From contig URDY01000001.1 in assembly GCA_900546665.1 (NCBI GenBank), forward strand, positions 124,001-188,000: DNA of 64,000 bases, given 5' to 3'. Below, in pieces: positions 18,221 to 27,489 of this stretch. A model generated the notes under the pieces. The model had not been told where the DNA came from. It saw only the letters and a list, made by a program, of their open reading frames with translations, and did not search any database. The translations under genes and the position numbers were made by a program. The DNA is from an uncultured Paraprevotella sp. (GTDB lineage Bacteria > Bacteroidota > Bacteroidia > Bacteroidales > Bacteroidaceae). The stretch's first letter is position 1. Each line of letters begins with the position of its first letter.

Positions 18221-20842
18221 ATGAAAAAAACAGTTTTACATCATTTTTTTGCCATCTTGTCATTGGTTCTGCTGATACAGCCGGTTTTCGCACAGCAACG
18301 AAGACCCATCAGCTCAGAATCTCCATTATGGCTGATCCATATTGACGTATGGAATCAGGCAGACCCACAGAAAATCATTGATCTGATACCCGAAGAGATC
18401 AAACCGTATGTCTGTCTGAACCTATCCCTTTCATGCTCGTATGACACCGACCGGGATGTTTACAAGATGCCTCAGAATGCCATCAGGACCTATAAATCAT
18501 GGGCTTCCGTATGTCAGGCCAATAAGATGTGGTTTACCTGTCAGCCAGCCAGTGGAGGACATACCCATCTCATGGACGATGATCTTGAAATATTCGAATA
18601 CTTCTACAAACGGTATCCCAACTTCCTGGGCTGGAACTATGCAGAACAGTTCTGGGGTTTCAACGAACCGGGAGATGAAAGTTCGAGCACTATCGAAGAG
18701 CGTCTGGAACTGTTTGCCAAACTGGTACCAATGGCCCACAAATACGGTGGCTTCCTGACCATCAGTTTCTGCGGCAACATCTGGTCTCACGACCTTAACT
18801 CCATAGGTATGATGAAACAGAACAAGGAACTCTACGAGGCCTGTCAGAAATACCCTGACGCCATTCTCTGGCTTTACAAGTATACCACAGCCAGCTGTTT
18901 CTACAACAACGAAAGTGTCACGTTCTCGCCGTTCGTATCCGGCCTGTCCAATTATTATGGTGTCCGCTACGACAATTGCGGATGGAACGGTGCCTTGTCG
19001 GACCTTTTCGGAGAAAACAATGGAAAAACCTATCCCGTATCTGCCGGAATAGGTACCGTCATGGAACAGACCTGCGTAAACGGAGGAGCTGTATGGGACG
19101 GTCCTGAGCTGATCTGGACAGAAGACTTCCAAAACCTCAGCAATACGGTTGTAGACGGATACACACGCAGAAACTGGGGCACATTCCCGGGATTCCGCAA
19201 TGCCTGGCTGGACATGTTCCGGAAAATCATCGACGGAACCATGTATATCCCATCCCGCAAGGAGGTTGTGGAGAATACCAAGATCATCATCATCAACGAT
19301 ATAACAACAGGTTCAAGCGAAGAAAGAAATGCATCATGGGCCGAACTCTATGACGGACTTTACAAACAGACCGACCCATTCAATAACAATAACGGTTACT
19401 GGATGGACAATCACTGTTATTTCAAGAAAACCGGCCGTTACCGTACCATACCTGTCACCATCGGACTAAATGATGAATTAGCTAAAAGTATTCCGGTACA
19501 GATCAAAAAATCGGCCTACAAAAGAGAATGGCCTATCCTCAACAAAAAAATCGGTGAATTCAACGCCCAATACCCGGAAATCAGCAAGGGTGATCTGTTC
19601 GTTTCCAGATTCAAGAACCAGCTGGTCACTTATACTCCGTATACTTACCTGAACAGCAAAACCACAGCTTCTGCCATTGTCCCTTTGGAATACAACACCT
19701 GCGACAGCATTAACCTCACATGGGGTAAACTCAGCAGCGGTATCGTTAGAGAATACGCAGATCATATCGACTTCTATCTGAACAATTACCGTACGGATAC
19801 CACGGACATGGTACTCGACAAGATCGTCGTGTACGGAGCAACCACAGAACCTACCTTCCAGCTGACAGACCGCGTGGAAGCCGTATCAAAAACATCTGCG
19901 GAATGGGATGCCGAAACCAAACAATATACCCTTAACGTATGGCATATGGGACCTGTAGATGTAACCGTCAACTGTTCAGGAACCGCCACAGAACGGCGTA
20001 CAGACTTGGCAGCCAGCTCACCGCTGCAACTCCCCAAACAGCCGGATGACTATTATGGAGAGATCATCATCGAGGCCGAGGATATGGATTACAAGAATAT
20101 CAAAAAATGTGTAGTTGATCCTTACTACAGCTATCCTGATGTATTCGGACATGCCGGCAACGGCTTCATGGATATGGGCAATGACAAGAACGGTACGCTC
20201 AGACATAACCTGAATATTGAAAACGCAACTGACTATAACGTCACAGTCAGATACACCTCCCCTGAAAATGCCGGATTCATCGCCATAGCCGTCAACAGTA
20301 CGCGAAGAATGGTAAAATGTGAAAAGACTGAAAAAAACGAATGGAAAAAACTCAGTCTGAAATTTACAATGAAAGAGGGCGAAAACAAAACAACCATCTA
20401 TAATCCCAACGGCCTTGACATCTATATCGATAATGTCACTTACACGCCGACGGACATACCTGAAGAAAAATTCCTTATCACCATCAGAGAAGCAGAAAAC
20501 GGAAAAGCTATCGCCAGCGCCGATTCAGCTGCTGAAGGAGAACTCGTCACCGTTAACCCCGTCCCCAACGCAGGATATGAATTTGCAGGATGGAACATCA
20601 TACATGGCAATATCAATATGAGTGATGACAACACCTTCACCATGCCAGATGACATCGTAACTCTACAGCCGATATTCGCAGTATCCACTGCCATCAACAC
20701 ACCGACCGTATCAGATGTCTTGCCCGGAACTCAATGTAAGGAAATCTATGACATCAACGGAATCAAAAGAAATGATCTTGGCAAAGGACTCAATATCATC
20801 AAAACCGCCAATGGAAGTATACGCAAAATTTATATCAAGTAA
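18221..20842 (+). CDS. Secreted glycoside hydrolase family 98 with carbohydrate-binding module
   Basis: 873 residues. Signal peptide to about PVFAQ; GH98 catalytic barrel at about 28-340, including the diagnostic NYAEQFWGF with the likely acid E142, followed by the family's beta-rich C-terminal domain to about 610. Residues about 615-742 resemble a CBM6/CBM35 sandwich (IIIEAEDMDY, then GFMDMGND). About 745-822 resemble an InlB B-type repeat (GYEFAGWNI). The last 45 residues (YDINGIKRN ... IKTANGSIRKIYIK) look like a type IX secretion C-terminal domain. GH98 contains blood-group endo-galactosidases and, in gut Bacteroides, endo-xylanases. The GH43 and GH51 neighbours favour xylan as substrate, by inference. 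Confidence 0.8.
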   Translation: MKKTVLHHFFAILSLVLLIQPVFAQQRRPISSESPLWLIHIDVWNQADPQKIIDLIPEEIKPYVCLNLSLSCSYDTDRDVYKMPQNAIRTYKSWASVCQANKMWFTCQPASGGHTHLMDDDLEIFEYFYKRYPNFLGWNYAEQFWGFNEPGDESSSTIEERLELFAKLVPMAHKYGGFLTISFCGNIWSHDLNSIGMMKQNKELYEACQKYPDAILWLYKYTTASCFYNNESVTFSPFVSGLSNYYGVRYDNCGWNGALSDLFGENNGKTYPVSAGIGTVMEQTCVNGGAVWDGPELIWTEDFQNLSNTVVDGYTRRNWGTFPGFRNAWLDMFRKIIDGTMYIPSRKEVVENTKIIIINDITTGSSEERNASWAELYDGLYKQTDPFNNNNGYWMDNHCYFKKTGRYRTIPVTIGLNDELAKSIPVQIKKSAYKREWPILNKKIGEFNAQYPEISKGDLFVSRFKNQLVTYTPYTYLNSKTTASAIVPLEYNTCDSINLTWGKLSSGIVREYADHIDFYLNNYRTDTTDMVLDKIVVYGATTEPTFQLTDRVEAVSKTSAEWDAETKQYTLNVWHMGPVDVTVNCSGTATERRTDLAASSPLQLPKQPDDYYGEIIIEAEDMDYKNIKKCVVDPYYSYPDVFGHAGNGFMDMGNDKNGTLRHNLNIENATDYNVTVRYTSPENAGFIAIAVNSTRRMVKCEKTEKNEWKKLSLKFTMKEGENKTTIYNPNGLDIYIDNVTYTPTDIPEEKFLITIREAENGKAIASADSAAEGELVTVNPVPNAGYEFAGWNIIHGNINMSDDNTFTMPDDIVTLQPIFAVSTAINTPTVSDVLPGTQCKEIYDINGIKRNDLGKGLNIIKTANGSIRKIYIK

Positions 20843-20877
20843 AGACTGAAACTAATATACCTTCCAATCTTTTTTAG

Positions 20878-20929
20878 TTCCGACCTCTGTCTGTACGACT
20901 ACCCATACAGCAGCGGTCGGAATTTTTTT
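20878..20929 (+). terminator. Terminator after GH98 gene
   Basis: TTCCGACC (20878-20885) pairs with GGTCGGAA (20915-20922), with an inner CTGTA/TACAG stem (20891-20895 with 20906-20910), followed by seven T residues. It ends the GH43-GH98 unit and separates it from the GH51-GH43 gene. Confidence 0.8.
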
Positions 20930-21053
20930 ATGCAGCAAATCTTATATTCCGGGAAGTTCTCTATCTGCATAAGAAAACATCAACAATCAAAAAAACGGTC
21001 AAACAGAATTATACCATAAAACAGTTTTCTTTCCTACATATTCTTTATACAAA

Positions 21054-21542
21054 AAACTCCTTCACCTCTTCACCTTCCTTTATTTATGCCGGACAAAAAG
21101 TGAACCGGCTCCTTCACCACCCCTTCACCATCTCCTTCAACCTTTATTTTGTCCTATATAAATCCCGATTTCCTTGTATTGAAAATATAAGACATTTTCA
21201 AAAAAGTAAAGCTTACTTTTTAAAAAGTAAACCTTACTTTTTTGAAAGTAAGCTTTGATTTTTCATAAGTAAGCCGAAGTATTAATCCAAAAATATTCTT
21301 TTTTGTTGACAGATTGAAAAATTTGGAAAAAACAGGAACAAAAGAAGGATGAAGCACACATATTCATCTATAACATACTGATTACAAATACATTAAAAAC
21401 AGAAGTGAAGAGGTGAAGTATTTTATAGGGTTTTCTTTCTTGGGAGAGATGTTTTTATCCTCTGTTCATAGTTCCGGGATCACCGAATCTGCACAATCTT
21501 CTCCCTTTGTAAAAAACCATTTAAGGGAAAAACATAGGGACC
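21054..21542. repeat. Non-coding repeat element, copy A
   Basis: This 490-base element recurs at 62967-63463. It has near-terminal inverted repeats, CTTCACCTCTTCAC at 21060-21073 and its exact reverse complement GTGAAGAGGTGAAG at 21405-21418. A central core at about 21191-21275 is built from AAGTAA and TTACTT units in alternating orientation. A conserved tail beyond the right repeat ends in AAAAACATAGGGACC (from about 21529). The core and repeats are conserved between copies while the intervening bases have drifted. No ORF of convincing quality lies inside. It fills most of the 986-base gap between two CAZyme genes. It could be a MITE-like element or a structured regulatory or recombination element. 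Confidence 0.7.
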
Positions 21543-21633
21543 CAACCCAATATGTCTCAAACCGAATAAAAGGAATAATTGGCATTTTAACAATTATTTC
21601 ATATCAATGATACAAACAATTGGCTTATAATTT

Positions 21634-21664
21634 TTTGGATAATTAAAAGATATTCATACCTTTG
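21634..21664 (+). promoter_or_regulatory. Promoter of the GH51-GH43 gene
   Basis: A textbook Bacteroidetes promoter: TTTG at 21634-21637, a 19-base spacer and TACCTTTG at 21657-21664. It implies a leader of about 160 bases before ATG 21829. Confidence 0.8.
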
Positions 21665-21828
21665 CGTGTCAGCACAGAAATAAGTGCAAATATTACGCTT
21701 TAAACAATACTTGAAAAATAAGATAAAAAAAAGTCAACATCACTAATCTGTGAAAATAAAAGGAACAAAACATTTTCAACCTAACATTATAAAAACATAA
21801 CGGAATTTCCAAAAAACATCCAGTTATC

Positions 21829-24800
21829 ATGAAAACACATCTACTGAAAGCGATCTGTGGCAGTCTGTTAGGATGTGCCATAAGCATGACTACTTATGCC
21901 AAGACCATTGAGATGCAAATCAACGCATCACGCACCACAAACGCCATCGGAAGCAGACACTATGGCTTGTTTTTCGAAGAAATCAATCATGCCGGCGACG
22001 GAGGCTTATACGCCGAACTGATTCAAAACCGTTCGTTCGAGGACAATGTTTATAATCCCGACAAATGGTGGACTGTAGGTTCCGCCAACATGTCCCTGAT
22101 TTCTGAAGGACTTCTTAACGATGTTCAGTCAAAAGCACTTAGAGTCAAATTCAATGCAAATGGGGACGGTATCAAGAACGAAGGTTTCTGGGGTATCAAC
22201 GCTGTCAAGGACAGAACATACACATGCTCATTCTGGGTTAAGTCAAACACTTGGAACGGCACTCTTACCGCTGCTATATGTAATGAAAACGGTACCCGGC
22301 TAGGCGAAACCGCAATTACTGTTTCCGCTTCAACAGAATGGAAAAAATATACTGCCACCATTACATGCAATGGCGACGATCCGAAAGCATGGTTCTTCCT
22401 GACAGCCGACAAAGCTGGCTCTCTGGATATTGATATGGTCAGCCTCTTCCCTCCTACATTCAAGGATCGTCCTAACGGATGTCGTCCGGATCTGGCACAA
22501 CTGCTTTACGATATGAAACCGGCCTTTGTCAGATTCCCCGGAGGATGCTTTGTAGAAGGAGCTTGGGCAGACGGACAGACCAACCGCTTCGAATGGAAAA
22601 AAACAATAGGACCGATAGAAGAACGTCCCGGACACCGTAACGTCAACTGGAACTATCGCGTTTCAGACGGTATGGGATTCCACGAAATGTTACAACTGAC
22701 AGAAGATCTCGGTGCAGAGCCGTTATTCGTTGTCAACATGGGTATGGGACATGGATGGTGCGAACCCTATACTGAAATAGACGAATACATTCAGGAAGCA
22801 CTTGATGCCATTGAATATTGCAACGGAGACGTGAATACCAAATGGGGAGCACTGCGAGCTGCCAACGGTCATCCCGAACCGTTCAACCTGAACCTGATTG
22901 AAATCGGCAACGAAAATTACAATTTCTCGTCACAGAACAACAACGACCAGAGTGACCATTATGCCGAACGATACATACAGTTCTATAATGCCATCAAGGA
23001 ACGTTACCCGGAAATGACCATCATAGGTAACGTAGAAGCATGGGGTACAGACAGTCCTTCATGGAGAAACCCACATCCGGTGGATGCCGTCGACGAACAT
23101 TATTACCGTTCACCCGACTGGTTCACCAGCCAATACAACAAATATGACAGCTACAGCCGCTCTTCTCATAAAATATATGTCGGCGAATATGCAGTCACAC
23201 AAAATTTCGGCGATTGCGGCAATCTGGATGCTGCTCTCGGCGAAGCAGTGTTCATGCTGGGTATGGAACGCAATGCCGATGTCTGCGTCATGAACAGCTA
23301 TGCTCCTATTTTTGTCAATGAAAACGACCAGAAGTGGAGACCGGACATGATCCGTTTCAACAGCGAAATTTCATACGGAACGCCTTCTTACTATGTTCAG
23401 AAACTGATGCCTAACAACATTGGTACTCATAATCTGAGCTATACGGAAAAAAATGTTTTCTACGCTGAAGATGGCGGACAGATCGGTATGAGCACATGGG
23501 CTACAACAGCGCAGTTTGACAATGTCCGTCTGACTGACGAAAACGGACAGGTCATCTTCTCTGATGATTTCCAGAATAGCGCCAACAGTAAATGGATCAT
23601 GCCTCAAAAGGGCGCATGGAACATCAACAATGGCGTGTTGGAACAAACCAATCCTTCAACCGAAGGTTCCATCTGTCACCTTGACATAGACGGCATGTCA
23701 TCATACACTTTCGAAGCAGATGCAACCAAACTATCAGGAGCTGAAGGTTTTCTTATCGTATTCAATTATAAAGATGACCAGAACTATGCCTGGTGGAACT
23801 TAGGTGGATGGGGCAATACCAAACATGGTGTAGAAATATGCCGTAACGGAAACAAAACAACCGTAACAAATACAAACGGCAGCATTGAAACCGGACGAAC
23901 TTACAGAGTAAAGATTCAGGTAAAGGGCAACCAGGTAACCTGCTATCTTGACGATACAGTTATCCATCAGTTCACTATCAATCAGGACAGAAAGATCTAC
24001 ACAGCTGTCAATATTGACCAGAATGACAATCAGATGTATGTCAAAATTGTCAATACAAAAGGACAGGCTCAAACTGTAAGAGTCAATGTAGACAATGCTA
24101 CTGTAGAAGACGGAACAGTCATCCAACTGACAGCTGCCAGCAACAAAGAGGAAAACAATGTCAATAACCCGTACAATGTTACCCCGAAAGAGCAGGCAGT
24201 CACTACCGATGCAGAAGGACTGACTTACGAAGTTCCCGCTTACTCTCTTAATATCATAAAACTTAAAGTCAGCGATATCCAGGAAGACAATACACCCGAT
24301 CCAGAACTTCCCGATCCCGTTGTAGCTTACACGTTCGAAAACGGACAACCTGCAGATGACAAAAACCAGTATGAAGGCAGTCTGACCGGAAGTGCAGACA
24401 TCATAGCCATGAATGACGGCAACAAGGTCCTCTACACCGGAAACGGTGATAATGGCGGATGGATGGACCTGGGATCTGATATGGCCAAACAAATCCTGTC
24501 ACAACTGACCGGCGACTTTACCATTACGGCAGATATCATGTTTCCCGGAATAGGTTCACTCGAAAAATATTGCTGGGCACTGGCAATGGCCAACGGTACA
24601 GACGAATACCTGGGTCTTGTCAATACAAACAATAATACTGACTGGTACTTCACCATGAAGGACAAAGAAAGCGGCAACGAATATGCCCGTTCCAAAAGCG
24701 GTATCTCTTACGGAAAATGGCACACCTTGACTTTCGTCATGGAAGGAAACAAAGGTTCATTCTATCTGGACGGATACAAATTGTCTGAAAGTGAATTCAG

Positions 24801-27141
24801 CTCACGTCCTGAACATTTTGCATCAACAGTCACTTTGGCTGCATTGGGCCGCTCACCATACGCCGATGATGCCATCATGAAACAGATGGCCATCGACAAC
24901 GTACGTTTCTATTCCCAGGCTTTGAATAACGAACAAGTCAAGAAGATCTATCAAAGCGCTGAAAAAATGGATGCTCAGTCTTCTGAAATAATCAACAACG
25001 AGGATGTATCCGAAATAGCTCACTTCATCTCAAAATTCAATTTTCTCCATGCCTCAACAGATCTGCCGGCTGAAACTGAAAACGGTGCGACTATCACATG
25101 GAGCTGTGACATTACCGAGAATGGCTATGTAGAATTGACAGAAGAAAACGGAAAACAGCGCCTGAACGTACTTCAATTGCCGGCTGCCGACAGCAAAGCT
25201 CTGCAAGTAGCCCAACTGACTGCAACTTTGCATCACCAGAACGGAACAAGCAGCCAAAAGACACAACCTGTCATACTGGCTCCGGACGACAACCGTTACG
25301 GCTATCTCTACTGCTTCATGAATGCCAACAAGGAAATTACAAACTTCGCACTGGGTACAAAAGAAGATAAAGGACAGAATTTCAAAGTCCTGCTCGGCGG
25401 TACGGAAATTTTCGACACAGAAGAAATTGCCGGTATCGAACATGGTACCCGCGATGCTTATATCACCAGAGGAGAAGACAACGACGGTTACCTCATGACA
25501 ACCACCGATATGAAACAGCACGCATCAGGTATCTGGAACAACCATGGATTAAACCTGATCAAATCCAAAGATCTCATCCACTGGGAAAGTGTAACTTTCG
25601 ATTTCAATAAAGGCAAGCAGATCTTCTCTGATCCGGAAGCTACAACCGGTTGCTATGATACGGATGAAGAATATGCCAAAATCAACAGAGTTTGGGCTCC
25701 TCAGGTGATCTGGGATCCGAGCGTACAGAAATATCTGGTCTACTACTCTATCCTGTCTTCCAATGAAGGTGACTCATACGACAAGATCTATTACTCATAC
25801 GCAGACCGTGATTTCAAGACACTGACCCAACCCCGTCTGTTCTTCGATCCGGGACGCGCAGTCATTGACGGTGATATTGTTTATAATCCCTACGACGGTC
25901 TCTATCACATGTATTATAAAAGAGAAGGAGCCAGCGGTGCCACTAGAGGAATCTACGAAGCAACGAGTCCGACACTGGTCAGTGATACATGGACAGACAT
26001 CCTGCATATCACCAACGAAGGCGAGGAACAGGTAGAAGGATCATCTACGATACGCCGTATCAATGAAGATGTCTACAACGTATACTACATGCGTTACTCT
26101 GGCGGAAGTGCCTACAAATATTGTGAAACCGACCATTTGGGACAGAACATCTCCTTCTCTTCCAATCTGCAGGGAGACGGTGCATTCCAGCACGGTTCAT
26201 TCATGACACTGACAGAAACAGAATATAAAATGCTTGAGTCATGGAGCAAATTATGCCTGTTCCTGCCGGAAATAGAAAAAATGGCCGAAAACGGTAACAG
26301 TCAGGTGCTCAATGAAGCTATCGCCACAGCCAAGGAAGCTCTGGCACTCACTTCTGTAGAACAGCTTGCAACAGAACTGCCCAAAGCCTATGACACATTG
26401 CTCGAGGCTCGCGAAACTTATCTGGAAGAACTTTTTTCCAATCTGGAAGTAGGAGAAACCACTGACATCACTTCACTTTTGAAGAATCCGGATTTCAGCC
26501 AGGGAACATACGGATGGAATGGAACAGCTTTCACTCAAGCCACAGCCGGTGTAGCCGAACACTATAACAAGACCTTTGATACTTATCAGGTGCTCGAAAA
26601 CATGCCAGCCGGAGAGTATATATTCTCTTGCCAGGGTTTCTATCGCTACGGTGGCATACAAAATGCCTCAACAGCACACCAGAACGGAACAGAAGCTCTA
26701 TTAGCCAAAATCTATATCAACGACCAGACGGACGAGTTCATGTCTCTGTATGATGAAACAGACTATTCACTTGACCCGTACACATTCCCGGATAATGTAA
26801 CCAGTGCCAACAACGCATTCAACAAAGAAGACAATTATCATGGAAATACGGTCACTTATACTTTGAACGAAACCAGTGATCTTAAATTGGGAATCAGCAA
26901 AACCGAATTCATCTCTCAGGACTGGACCTGCTTCGATAACTTCAAACTGTATTACAAGCGTACGAAGGCAGATGCCATACAGCAAATCGACTTCGAAAAG
27001 TCCATGCAGAACGCTGATGTCTATACAGTCTCTGGCGTTCTTGTCCGTTCAGGTGTCAACAGTAAGCTCGACATCCAGGATCTTCCGGTAGGTGTTTACA
27101 TTCTAAAATCCGGTAACAAGAGCGTTAAGATCATGAAGTAA
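21829..27141 (+). CDS. Secreted GH51 alpha-L-arabinofuranosidase / GH43 fusion, multi-domain
   Basis: 1770 residues. After a signal peptide (1-24), residues about 26-540 form a GH51 arabinofuranosidase with acid/base E362 in IGNEN and nucleophile E453 in VGEY. A jelly-roll module (about 574-715, SDDFQNSANSKW) is inserted before the remaining C-terminal beta domain of GH51 (to about 805). Then come a LamG module (about 830-1046), an Ig-like linker, and a GH43-type propeller (about 1150-1480) with D1209 in GTRDAY, D1349 in IDGDIVYNP and E1403 in VEGSS. A helical linker, another sandwich (about 1540-1720) and a type IX-like C-terminal domain (VYTVSGVLVRSG ... GVYILKSGNKSVKIMK) end the protein. 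Two catalytic sites on one chain suggest coordinated removal of arabinose side chains outside the cell. Confidence 0.85.
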   Translation: MKTHLLKAICGSLLGCAISMTTYAKTIEMQINASRTTNAIGSRHYGLFFEEINHAGDGGLYAELIQNRSFEDNVYNPDKWWTVGSANMSLISEGLLNDVQSKALRVKFNANGDGIKNEGFWGINAVKDRTYTCSFWVKSNTWNGTLTAAICNENGTRLGETAITVSASTEWKKYTATITCNGDDPKAWFFLTADKAGSLDIDMVSLFPPTFKDRPNGCRPDLAQLLYDMKPAFVRFPGGCFVEGAWADGQTNRFEWKKTIGPIEERPGHRNVNWNYRVSDGMGFHEMLQLTEDLGAEPLFVVNMGMGHGWCEPYTEIDEYIQEALDAIEYCNGDVNTKWGALRAANGHPEPFNLNLIEIGNENYNFSSQNNNDQSDHYAERYIQFYNAIKERYPEMTIIGNVEAWGTDSPSWRNPHPVDAVDEHYYRSPDWFTSQYNKYDSYSRSSHKIYVGEYAVTQNFGDCGNLDAALGEAVFMLGMERNADVCVMNSYAPIFVNENDQKWRPDMIRFNSEISYGTPSYYVQKLMPNNIGTHNLSYTEKNVFYAEDGGQIGMSTWATTAQFDNVRLTDENGQVIFSDDFQNSANSKWIMPQKGAWNINNGVLEQTNPSTEGSICHLDIDGMSSYTFEADATKLSGAEGFLIVFNYKDDQNYAWWNLGGWGNTKHGVEICRNGNKTTVTNTNGSIETGRTYRVKIQVKGNQVTCYLDDTVIHQFTINQDRKIYTAVNIDQNDNQMYVKIVNTKGQAQTVRVNVDNATVEDGTVIQLTAASNKEENNVNNPYNVTPKEQAVTTDAEGLTYEVPAYSLNIIKLKVSDIQEDNTPDPELPDPVVAYTFENGQPADDKNQYEGSLTGSADIIAMNDGNKVLYTGNGDNGGWMDLGSDMAKQILSQLTGDFTITADIMFPGIGSLEKYCWALAMANGTDEYLGLVNTNNNTDWYFTMKDKESGNEYARSKSGISYGKWHTLTFVMEGNKGSFYLDGYKLSESEFSSRPEHFASTVTLAALGRSPYADDAIMKQMAIDNVRFYSQALNNEQVKKIYQSAEKMDAQSSEIINNEDVSEIAHFISKFNFLHASTDLPAETENGATITWSCDITENGYVELTEENGKQRLNVLQLPAADSKALQVAQLTATLHHQNGTSSQKTQPVILAPDDNRYGYLYCFMNANKEITNFALGTKEDKGQNFKVLLGGTEIFDTEEIAGIEHGTRDAYITRGEDNDGYLMTTTDMKQHASGIWNNHGLNLIKSKDLIHWESVTFDFNKGKQIFSDPEATTGCYDTDEEYAKINRVWAPQVIWDPSVQKYLVYYSILSSNEGDSYDKIYYSYADRDFKTLTQPRLFFDPGRAVIDGDIVYNPYDGLYHMYYKREGASGATRGIYEATSPTLVSDTWTDILHITNEGEEQVEGSSTIRRINEDVYNVYYMRYSGGSAYKYCETDHLGQNISFSSNLQGDGAFQHGSFMTLTETEYKMLESWSKLCLFLPEIEKMAENGNSQVLNEAIATAKEALALTSVEQLATELPKAYDTLLEARETYLEELFSNLEVGETTDITSLLKNPDFSQGTYGWNGTAFTQATAGVAEHYNKTFDTYQVLENMPAGEYIFSCQGFYRYGGIQNASTAHQNGTEALLAKIYINDQTDEFMSLYDETDYSLDPYTFPDNVTSANNAFNKEDNYHGNTVTYTLNETSDLKLGISKTEFISQDWTCFDNFKLYYKRTKADAIQQIDFEKSMQNADVYTVSGVLVRSGVNSKLDIQDLPVGVYILKSGNKSVKIMK

Positions 27142-27186
27142 TCATTGTACTTATTGTAGAGTAGTTATTACTCAAACATAAATTGG

Positions 27187-27236
27187 GATCCTGATCATCT
27201 GTATCTCTGCATACAGCATGATCAGGATCTTTTCTT
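27187..27236 (+). terminator. Terminator after GH51-GH43 gene
   Basis: An 18-bp stem with a single bulged C: 27187-27204 pairs with 27211-27229 (outer GATCCTGATCAT with ATGATCAGGATC, inner CTGTAT with ATACAG), followed by TTTTCTT. Confidence 0.85.
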
Positions 27237-27342
27237 ATTAAAGAATCATTAAAAAACAGCAACCCGAATGCAGGGAAATGTTTCAATCTGTTGCAAACAC
27301 AAAAAGATTGTCACGGGATATGGTTATATTCAAAAATCTCAT

Positions 27343-27350
27343 TAACTTTG
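27343..27350 (+). promoter_or_regulatory. metK promoter, -7 box TAACTTTG
   Basis: Exact TAnnTTTG box. It places the transcript start just before the riboswitch-like structure at 27365 and leaves a leader of about 130 bases before metK. Confidence 0.65.
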
Positions 27351-27364
27351 CATCCGAAAATAAA

Positions 27365-27445
27365 TGTGGATAGATTTGGGCGGCTTGCAACCACAGAAAA
27401 AAATGCTAAAATTTCAGTTTCTACAACTACGCATTCCTTCCCAAT
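27365..27445 (+). ncRNA. SAM-II-type riboswitch in the metK leader
   Basis: Stem TGTGG (27365-27369) pairs with CCACA (27391-27395) around a loop containing GATTTGGGCGGCTTGCAA, followed by an A-rich joint and TGCTAAAA (27404-27411). This order matches the SAM-II fold: P1, then GAUUU-x-CGGCUUGCA in the loop, then GCUAAA beyond P1. The pseudoknot partner is less clear; TTGGG (27376-27380) could pair with CCCAA (27440-27444). SAM-II elements control methionine and SAM genes in alphaproteobacteria and Bacteroidetes, and the gene here makes SAM, so feedback repression is the natural reading. The 3' boundary is uncertain. Confidence 0.65.
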
Positions 27446-27489
27446 GAAACCCCATTCTCATTAATTAATTTCTTTTAAAATCAATAGAA

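Noticed and set aside
21054..21542. CRISPR array interpretation of the repeated AAGTAA units
   Set aside because: Units are palindromic, short and lack unique spacers of constant length; no cas genes are in the window.
21413..21610. Short ORF at the right end of repeat copy A
   Set aside because: The corresponding region of copy B does not keep the same protein, so coding is not supported.
23800..24492. Antisense ORF of 230 codons within the GH51-GH43 gene
   Set aside because: Long but opposite a clear multi-domain enzyme; its translation is low-complexity hydrophobic sequence from the antisense of repeats of polar codons.
27365..27445. SAM-I or SAM-IV riboswitch before metK
   Set aside because: The leader lacks the four-way junction and kink-turn motifs of the SAM-I clan; the compact P1 plus GCTAAA layout fits SAM-II.
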